A DNA stretch of 64,000 bases from Tetracentron sinense (Eukaryota; Streptophyta; Magnoliopsida; Trochodendrales; Trochodendraceae): assembly GCA_015143295.1 (NCBI GenBank), contig CM026568.1, positions 19,846,607-19,910,606 on the forward strand, written 5' to 3'. The notes beneath the pieces were generated by a model. It was not told the DNA's origin. It did no database searches and saw nothing but the letters and a program-made list of their open reading frames with translations. Below are positions 57,620 through 64,000 of the stretch, piece after piece (position 1 is the first letter of the stretch; every line of letters starts with the position of its first letter). Made by a program: the position numbers and the translations under genes.

Positions 57620-58409
57620 AAAGTGGGTAGTTAAGAGAGGGTATTTATAAGTCTCACTTAAGTGGAGTTAGGATTTAGGAAGAGAGAAGAGGTTTTTGTT
57701 GAATAGAAGAATCTGTTGGGACATGGGAGAAAGTTAATAATGAGGAGAGAAAATAAGATGTTAAGATAAGGTATTTATGACTCCCACTATGTGATGATGT
57801 GACATCACAAATAAGATCAAAGAAGATGCCACCTAGGCATCCTATTTTTATAGTATATAGTATAGATAGATATTAGGGTGGTGATTCGCGCATCCCCAAC
57901 TTTGACTGATTTACGCCACTATTACGAAAATTCTAAAAAAAAAAAAAAAACCTACCCTCATCTCTTTCTTTCTTGCCTACGGTCTCTGACCAAAAACCTG
58001 TTAACGCCAACAAACCTCTCCAAATCTGTCACTCCCTGGAAAACTTCAACCACTCATCAATTGAAATGCCCTTCACAGTCTCTGGATGGGCAAGTGGAGC
58101 TATAAACATCAATCTTTGTGGTGATAGGAGGGTTTAGGCCCACTCGGTAGTAATTTACCACTTTGATGATTCTCTTTGTTGTGAGAGATCTGAATGCAGT
58201 TTATCTATTTTGGATAAAGAAGTTATGGGATTTTGGTCCAAGACACTGTAATTAAGAAAGGAGAACAGGGTAATATTTGTTCTTTTATCTTTATTTATTT
58301 ATAAATGATTTTTTCTTAATATCGGTGAATATAAGTAAAAATTGGGATGCTCGTAGCACTACACATGGCCTTGGATTGTCTTCGGCAAAGTTAGAAAGGT
58401 GGTCTCGAG
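57620..58409. other. Intergenic; Helitron-like repeat piece at left
   Basis: 57620-57875 repeats GTGGGTAGTTAAGAGAGGG and AAGGTATTTATGACTCCCAC phrases. On the minus strand it begins TATCTATACTATATACTATA, a possible Helitron-type end. 57876-58409 has no recognisable gene. Confidence 0.35.
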
Positions 58410-58612
58410 CAGCTACAAAATATGGGACATGTGGTGATAATAAGGGGAGAAGTCATTCCATTTTCTCTCTATGATTTTGACTTCTCTTCTTGATATCTCT
58501 CCTCCTTTATCTCATCACTTTATCACCATGTGTCCAATAAAGTATGGAGAAGTCAAAACCATGGAGCCCAAGAAATGACTTCTTCAACTACATGTCCCTA
58601 TTTTGTGGTTGC
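58410..58612. mobile_element. MITE with ~75-bp imperfect inverted repeats
   Basis: Left arm AGCAGCTACAAAATATGGG, then ACATGTGG and GAGAAGTCATTCC and TTTTGACTTCTC. Right arm GAGAAGTCAAAACC, GAAATGACTTCTTC, then ACATGTCCCTATTTTGTGG. These pair in reverse complement. Non-coding. Confidence 0.7.
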
Positions 58613-58689
58613 CTTAGAAGAGCATTACTGACTTGACCAAGAGAATTCGAGGCCACTACCCAAATATTAACATGAGTCTAATAAACAGG

Positions 58690-58847
58690 AGTTCGGATGG
58701 GCAATAGCGCTTGCTGTTGCACTGTTGCCCATATGTGTCTTATAAAATGGGCTCATTTTTATCATTCGGTGATTCCCATGTAAAGAGTAGATGGGCCCTC
58801 ATTTTATAAGATACATATGGGCAACACTGTTACCCATCCGAGTTCAA
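58690..58847. mobile_element. Foldback MITE, GTTCGGATGGGCAA ends
   Basis: GGAGTTCGGATGGGCAATAG at the left pairs with GTTACCCATCCGAGTTC at the right. Inner arms GTTGCCCATATGTGTCTTAT / ATAAGATACATATGGGCAAC are also reverse complements. A relative with the same ends lies at 59988-60113. Confidence 0.8.
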
Positions 58848-58934
58848 TAAACAGTGTCGGTTCATGTGTTTTTCAAAACAACGACAGGTCTTTTCAAAAG
58901 GAAAGTGTTGGCCGAATAATTAAGGACAAGGAGT

Positions 58935-59312
58935 CAAATCCTCACGGTGATAATCGGATTTGGCAAATCCGGTTATCACCCCTAGAGGTTGCCACGTGTA
59001 TCCTTTGACACCCCTTAATCGTGAGTAACATTCATTTACTATTAGGTTCACCCACCTATTCTTGGTTTTTTTTTTAAAATATTAATTCTTTTTTTAAATT
59101 AAAAAACTGTTTTTATAGTTTTTTTTAATATTAAAAAAAAATTTTAATTTTAAAAAAAGAATGAATATTAAAAAAAAAACCAAGAATGGATGGGTAAACC
59201 CTAGGGGTGGGTGAACCTTACTCACGGTTAAGGAGTGTCAAAGTAGACACGTGGCGACCTCTAGGGGTGATAACCAGATTTGCCAAATCTGATTATCACC
59301 GAAAATGATTTG
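58935..59312. mobile_element. Foldback MITE, full-length copy (CACGTGTC family)
   Basis: Arms begin CAAATCCTCACGGTGATAAT and end ATTATCACCGAAAATGATTTG. Each arm carries a sub-hairpin GGATTTGGCAAATCC, a CACGTGTATCC / AGACACGTGG block and the ACACCCCTTAA / TTAAGGAGTGT phrase. The AT-rich centre (about 59120) pairs on itself. Nearly the whole 378 bp is one imperfect palindrome. No coding. Confidence 0.85.
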
Positions 59313-59642
59313 GATCCAAAGGGAAATGTTTCTAGACCATCTCAGGGGAGGGGGGGCATAGGGAAATAGTTAACATACCATAGCATGAAACCCATTTAGA
59401 AACCTAAGACTCGACCAATGAGATCCAGCCTTACGTCAGGGGTATGCCTATCAATACTCGGGGCCTATCATGCATGTGAAAATTAGTCACACCAGCACGG
59501 TTTCAATGGTGACGGCCATAACATGGTCCCAATAATTAATGTGCAAGCAGAAAAATGGGTGGCTGAAATATTTGAAGCACTTGATTAAAAAAAAAAATCC
59601 AAGTACAAGCAGAAAAATGAGTGATTCTTATCAGAATTAGCT

Positions 59643-59776
59643 ACTGAGACCACCAAATGGCCGAGACCATGGATGCATGCACGGATTTCAAGTGAGCCCA
59701 CGTTCACATGGTAGGCCCTACAAGCAATCCCGTGATGCACGGTCTTGGAGGTCTTGGCCTTTTTGCGAACTCAAAA
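59643..59776. mobile_element. MITE related to 50551-50640
   Basis: The left end ACTGAGACCACCAAATGGCC and the right end GGCCTTTTTGCGAACTCAAAA are inverted repeats of the same family as the 90-bp element at 50551. The interior (GGTAGGCCCTACAAGC) is longer. Confidence 0.6.
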
Positions 59777-59959
59777 TCATTCTTACCGGACAAGAAAAAG
59801 ATGCATTTTTTTCTTTTTTCGGTAAACAAGAGTTAGTCTACTAATTTTGGAGTCTAGATCTCGTCAGATTGCGATTGAACGCACTACCAAATCCTTAAAA
59901 CTCTAATTAAGAAGTTTCAACTTTTTAAATATTTTTTTTCTAAAAATTAAGATAGGTTT

Positions 59960-60268
59960 TAGAGGAGTGCTAACCCTACTCTCAAGGGAGTTTGGATGGG
60001 CAACAGAACTTGTGCTGTTGCCTGGTTGTGTCTGAAATCAAAGGCCCCACATTCAATAAGGTAGGCCCCACATCAACAACGCAACAACTAGCGTTGTTAT
60101 CCATCCAAACTCCTCTAAAGGCATTCCTACTTTTAGAGTGAGTCAATCATTTGTTTATTTTTATTATTAAAGCTTTACCATTACTGAAAAAATATTTACT
60201 TTACCAATGAAAATGAATAAATGGTTAGCAAAAATAGTAATTTTCAGAGGATACAGCTAGCACTTCTC
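59960..60268. mobile_element. MITE holding a second MITE (59988-60113)
   Basis: The outer ends AGAGGAGTGCTAACCCTACTC and AGCTAGCACTTCTCT match the MITE at 40834. Inside lies an element with ends GAGTTTGGATGGGCAACAG and TTATCCATCCAAACTC, of the same family as 58690-58847. This is therefore a nested pair. Confidence 0.65.
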
Positions 60269-60350
60269 TAGGTTTTTATCTAATTTTTTTTAACTGTGAT
60301 CCGATCACATGGAAGTGGTGTGTGGAGGTCATGCCTTACATTTTTGGCAG

Positions 60351-60718
60351 CAAATCCTCTCCGGTGATAACCGGATTTCACCCCTAGAGGTCACCACGTG
60401 TCTCCTTTGACACCCCTTAACCATGGGTAAGGTTCACCCAACCCTAGGGTTCACCCACCTATTTTTGGTTTTTTTTTTTAAAAAATAATTCTTTTTTTAA
60501 AATTAAAAAACTGTTTTTAGAGTTTTTTTAATATTAAAAACAGTTTTTTAATTTTAAAAAAAGAATTATTATTTTAAAAAAAAAACCAAAAATAGGTGGG
60601 TGAACCCTAGGGTTGGGTGAACCTTACCCACGGTTAAGGGGTGTCAAAGGAGACACGTGGTGACCTCTAGGGGTGATAACCGGATTTGCAAAATCCGGTT
60701 ATCACCGGAGAGGATTTG
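60351..60718. mobile_element. Foldback MITE, full-length copy upstream of the BAHD gene
   Basis: The 368-bp imperfect palindrome has arms CAAATCCTCTCCGGTGATAA and TTATCACCGGAGAGGATTTG. The arms carry ACCACGTGTCTCC / GGAGACACGTGGTG and ACACCCCTTAACC / GGTTAAGGGGTGT, and they meet in an AT-rich centre near 60535. The left arm lacks the GCAAAATCC sub-hairpin that the right arm keeps. It ends about 125 bp before the BAHD start codon, so it occupies the promoter region and contributes two CACGTG boxes. Confidence 0.9.
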
Positions 60719-60803
60719 ATGCCTACATTTTTATTGCCTTGCTTCATATTTAAATTCAAGAAAGAAAGAAACCCCCATATGATAGTGAGGAACTGATAGA
60801 TTA

Positions 60804-60832
<29 letters not shown>
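60804..60832 (+). repeat. (CT)n run in the BAHD leader
   Basis: About 14 CT repeats end 10 nt before the ATG at 60843. Pyrimidine-rich leaders are common in plant genes. Confidence 0.9.
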
Positions 60833-60836
<4 letters not shown>

Positions 60837-60842
60837 TCATTC

Positions 60843-62208
60843 ATGGCGACACCCAACACCGTGAAGGTCCTTGAGCGTTGCCGAGTAGCTCCCCCACCTG
60901 AATCAGTCACCATGACGTCTCTTCCTCTCACCTTCTTCGACTTACTATGGTTGAGATTCCCACCCGTTCAGCGCCTTTTCTTTTATAAGTAACCCCACTC
61001 AGAGCCTTCCTTCACAAACTCTCTCCTTCCCAAACTCAAACGCTCACTCTCTCTCACCCTCCAACACTTCTACCCACTCGCCGGAAACCTGACGGGGCCA
61101 CCGGAATCTGACAAACCTGTGATCCGTTACGTCGATGGTGACTCCGTCTTGTTAACCATTGCCGAGTCCAACAATGACTTCTACCATCTCTCTGGGAACT
61201 CTGCTCGCGACATCAATGAATCCCATCCTCTAATCCCTCACTTGCCACTATCAGATACATTGGCCGCAGTTTTGGCACTCCAAGTCACCGTGTTCCCCAA
61301 TTCCGGGTTTTGCATTGGAATGACCATGCACCATGCAGTCTCCGACGGCCAAACAGTGACCGTGTTTAGGAAATCATGGGCATCGATTTGTAGATCGGGA
61401 GACTCGTCTTTGTTGCCTGAGTGTCTTCCAATCTTTGATAGGTTTCTAATCAAGGACACGGCCGGGCTGGAAAAAATTTACTTGAACGAGCTGGTAAAAT
61501 CGAACGTGTCAGACACCGAGTCCAACAACCGAAGCTTAGTGGTCATGAACCCTAGAGCGCCACCCGACACGTTCAAGGTCAAAGGCACGTTCGAGCTGAG
61601 CCGGGATGATATCGAAAGAAAGACTCAGGAAATGGGTCTTGACCCGACGGGAGAAGGATAAAAAGACAACACCACTCCACGCAACGACATTCGTTCTAAC
61701 ATGTGCATATGTATGGGTTAGATCCGAGGAAATAAGAGACAAGAAGGTCAGCTTGGGATTCCTCGTAGATTGCAGGGTTCGCTTAGATCCTCCCATCCCT
61801 GCGACGTATTTTGGTAACTGCATTACCGCTTGCATAATTACGGCAGAGACATGTGAGATAATGGGAGAAGACGGGGTGACCGTAGCAGTGGAAGCGTTCA
61901 GTGAGACTATCAGAGAATTGGACAGTGGAGTTCTGAGAGGCATGGAAGAGGTTTTTTCAATGATAAACCCTAAAGAACGACAATTGTTAACGGCGATTGC
62001 TGGGTCAACTCGGTTTGGGGTTTATGAGACTGATTTTGGGTGGGGAAGGCCAATAAAGGTGGAGCCGCCATCGATCGACATAACTGGAGCAATTTCTCTA
62101 GCAGAGAGTAGAGATGGAAGTGGAGGTGTCGAGTTTGGTTTGGCTTTGAACAATCTCAAAATGGAGGTTTTCGCCTCTCGGTTTGCTAATGGTCTCAAAT
62201 CTATTTGA
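60843..62208 (+). pseudogene. BAHD acyltransferase, malonyltransferase-like, disrupted
   Basis: Intronless. Enzymes of this clade transfer malonyl or hydroxycinnamoyl groups from CoA to sugar hydroxyls of anthocyanins and other phenolic glucosides in the cytosol. The N-terminus MATPNTVKVLERCRVAPPP and LPLTFFDLLWLRFPPVQRLF are typical. The catalytic HXXXD is HAVSD (61332-61346, residues about 164-168). YFGNCI (about 61810) and DFGWG (62032-62046) are the clade's other landmarks. Two lesions: an in-frame TAA at 60990-60992 (codon 50), and a one-base surplus near 61615-61625 that shifts the frame before RKWVLTRREKDK. Corrected length would be 454 aa, normal for the family. The lesions could be real or sequencing errors; everything else is well conserved, suggesting a young pseudogene. 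Confidence 0.88.
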
Positions 62209-62756
62209 AGCTAATGTAATGTTGTGTGCTGTGAGATATTATATTTTTCTTTGAAGTCCTTATCTATGGTTTATGTAATCTACTCGACCATCATCAATGA
62301 TATATATGTTAATATGTATATCAACGTTACATTACTTATAATAATTCTGGAATCCTGCGATCATTGCAATAATTGTTTATCAGCCGATTGGAAGATGGTA
62401 TAGTTCACCGTCTGGTTCTGTGGTCTCGTAAGGTTGGAGCCAAGCCTTGGTTTGCCCTTTTCTCCTCTCATAGGGTTAAATCTAATGGGTTGGCCCTCTC
62501 TTTCATTAATCCTATTTCGATGAATAGTAAGAAGGCTACTCTCTGTCTCCCATGCGAGGTGGAAGGCAACATTTCCAAGTGGTCATGTGCGCCGGTCGGT
62601 TTTCAAAAATCCGGTGAACCTCAAAAATTATATTTGAGTCAAGAACTCACAAACCCAAGCGGGTGGATAGGTCTCCCTAAAAATCTATCTACCCATTCTT
62701 TAATTGTGCAATCCAATTATTACCTAAGAGAGGATAACAATCAAGTGTGGAACTAA
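62209..62756. other. 3' flank; reading frame of unknown nature
   Basis: 62209-62345 is probably the BAHD 3' UTR. A 127-codon open stretch (62373-62756) has no ATG at its start and no family I recognise. It is more likely transposon debris than a gene. Confidence 0.4.
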
Positions 62757-63760
62757 AGAAGACAAGCAAACCACAAAATAAAGGATTTTACGTGGAAACC
62801 CTTCTGGGAAAAACAACGGGACTATCTAGACCAACAAGAGATATCACTAATACAAAGTAACAGAAACTTATAAGACTTGAACTGTACTTAACCGGACTCG
62901 ATACTACGATCCTTAATACTCAGTCCTCCATGCTTCAATAAGCCACCACGAATTCGCAAGCCTCGTGATCAACCGCAACAACCTGTTCTTCTCTATGTCT
63001 CCAAATAATAATGATCTTCCTCGGATTGATCTCCTTCGCAAAGGCTTCAGATTACCCCAACCAAGTTTTCTTGAAAGAACGGGTTTATAGTTGTTAATTC
63101 AAATAAATCCTAGTTGAATCCCAACAATGAGAATAAACAAGCAAGAAAGAAATAAGAATCAATAACTTGCAATCTCTAAGGTGGAAGTGGAGAAGAGAAT
63201 GAGTTTGAGAAACCAAAAATATTCAATAGAAACTCTCTAAAATCCCTTTGGTTTGTTCTGAGGAATATACCAATATAAAGGGATGCGAAAATAGAATTGG
63301 AAACAAATTTTAATACAATTTTTGCGCATGTCATTCGAATGGCTTGAGGTCCGTTTGAATGGGCCGCCAGTCAGGCTATTGTTTTTTGAAATATGAACTT
63401 TCATTCAAACGCCCTCATGACCTTTCAAACAGGTTCGAACGGATAGAGGCCCATTCAAACGCTCAACTCTAGATTTGCTCATTTTGAGCTCTTTTGAATG
63501 GAAATCACTCAAATGATCAATGTTACTAGTCATATGAGTATATTGATTATTCTAAGTCAATTCCTCTTAAGGTATATTAGGTATCTAGGTCACTCACTTT
63601 TCTTACGGGTGAAACAAAGGCGATGATCAGAATGTCTTTAGTTGATATTCTTAAGTCTTTGTCTTCACTTGTCTTGGATGCTTGTAAGTAAGGATACAAA
63701 ATACATGACACATTGTTTTGACAATGGAATAAGCCAATACCGAAATATGGACTTATAATC
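62757..63760 (-). repeat. Copia LTR, minus strand (SIRE/Maximus-like)
   Basis: On the minus strand, a purine tract ATCAAAGAGGGAG (about 63770-63758) is followed by ATTATAAGTCC, close to the TGTAAG-type LTR start of this Copia group. The far side has the GGGTTTCCACGTAAAATCC block (about 62803-62785). The region is therefore read as the 3' LTR of a reverse-strand element whose body lies beyond 64000. Exact ends and TSD were not found. Confidence 0.5.
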
Positions 63761-64000
63761 TCCCTCTTTGATAATTTTGTGACAAAACTAAACTTAAGTA
63801 CATTACTCGACACAAACTCACCTAAATTCATCAAACGATGATTTAGGTCATTACATAACTCCAAACAAGTTACATGACACAAATTGAAAAACAACCTAAA
63901 TAATAAACACTGAAACTCTTATCATGCAAGATCTGTTTGCTACAAACTTGCACTTGCACCTGCACATACTAATAAAAACTCAGTGAAACATGTATGAAAT
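63761..64000 (-). mobile_element. 3' non-coding end of a minus-strand Copia element
   Basis: The sequence just inside the LTR reads (minus) TTTTGTCACAAAATTATC before the polypurine tract, as in SIRE-type elements with a long spacer before the 3' LTR. It is cut off by the window edge. Confidence 0.45.

Noticed and set aside
62373-62756. 127-codon open frame downstream of the BAHD gene
   Set aside because: It has no ATG at its start, no recognisable family, and sits next to LTR sequence.

Overview
This window is nuclear DNA of a flowering plant. It has intron-containing plant genes, AT-rich intergenic sequence, and dense layers of LTR retrotransposons, LINEs, CACTA/hAT/Harbinger-type DNA elements and MITEs. 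The exact species cannot be read from the sequence. Only three host genes are supported.

Host genes. (1) A LONGIFOLIA/TRM-type gene on + at 15386-20337: five coding exons including a 47-nt exon, 1086 codons, apparently intact. (2) A single-exon TFIID subunit TAF8 gene on - at 39449-38349: 366 aa, apparently intact. (3) A BAHD acyltransferase of the anthocyanin/phenolic-glucoside malonyltransferase type on + at 60843-62208. It keeps HXXXD and DFGWG but has an in-frame TAA at codon 50 and a one-base frameshift near 61618, so it is a pseudogene or carries assembly errors. No tRNA, rRNA or CRISPR was seen.

Layout. 1-6.1 kb: LTR remnants, an ACCGGTT-rich inverted-repeat element, and a 2.6-kb solo LTR (3486-6084) with a perfect CATTA target duplication. 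6.1-14 kb: mostly anonymous sequence with a hAT element, a 100-bp near-perfect palindrome, a Helitron-like piece, a long-TIR MITE and a TRIM-like miniature retrotransposon. 14.4-20.5 kb: the LONGIFOLIA gene. 20.9-21.5 kb: a Harbinger-type MITE with a foldback MITE inside it. 23.9-27.6 kb: three broken LINE fragments on -. 27.6-29.6 kb: a probable degenerate solo LTR. 29.6-37.6 kb: a LINE split by a 5.3-kb defective Copia element (TSD TTAGG). 38.3-39.7 kb: TAF8. 40-41.6 kb: a MITE cluster. 41.6-43.3 kb: a Copia fragment split by a small insertion. 43.3-50.6 kb: a LINE 3' end holding a 2.6-kb solo LTR (TSD AACCT) and a 4.1-kb non-autonomous CACTA element (TSD CTA). 51.2-56.4 kb: the 3' half of a Tat-type Gypsy element with its antisense accessory ORF. 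56.5-60.7 kb: MITE cluster. 60.8-62.2 kb: BAHD pseudogene. 62.7-64 kb: a reverse-strand Copia LTR running off the window.

The three host genes do not form a pathway. The main story is layered transposition. Several insertions can be read exactly, because removing the element plus one target-site copy rejoins recognisable protein sequence. The least described items are a foldback MITE family with at least six full or partial copies here, five short hairpins sharing a TGTCGGTAAT-type arm in one solo LTR, and 13 copies of a CCTACCGGGC-type repeat in the same LTR.
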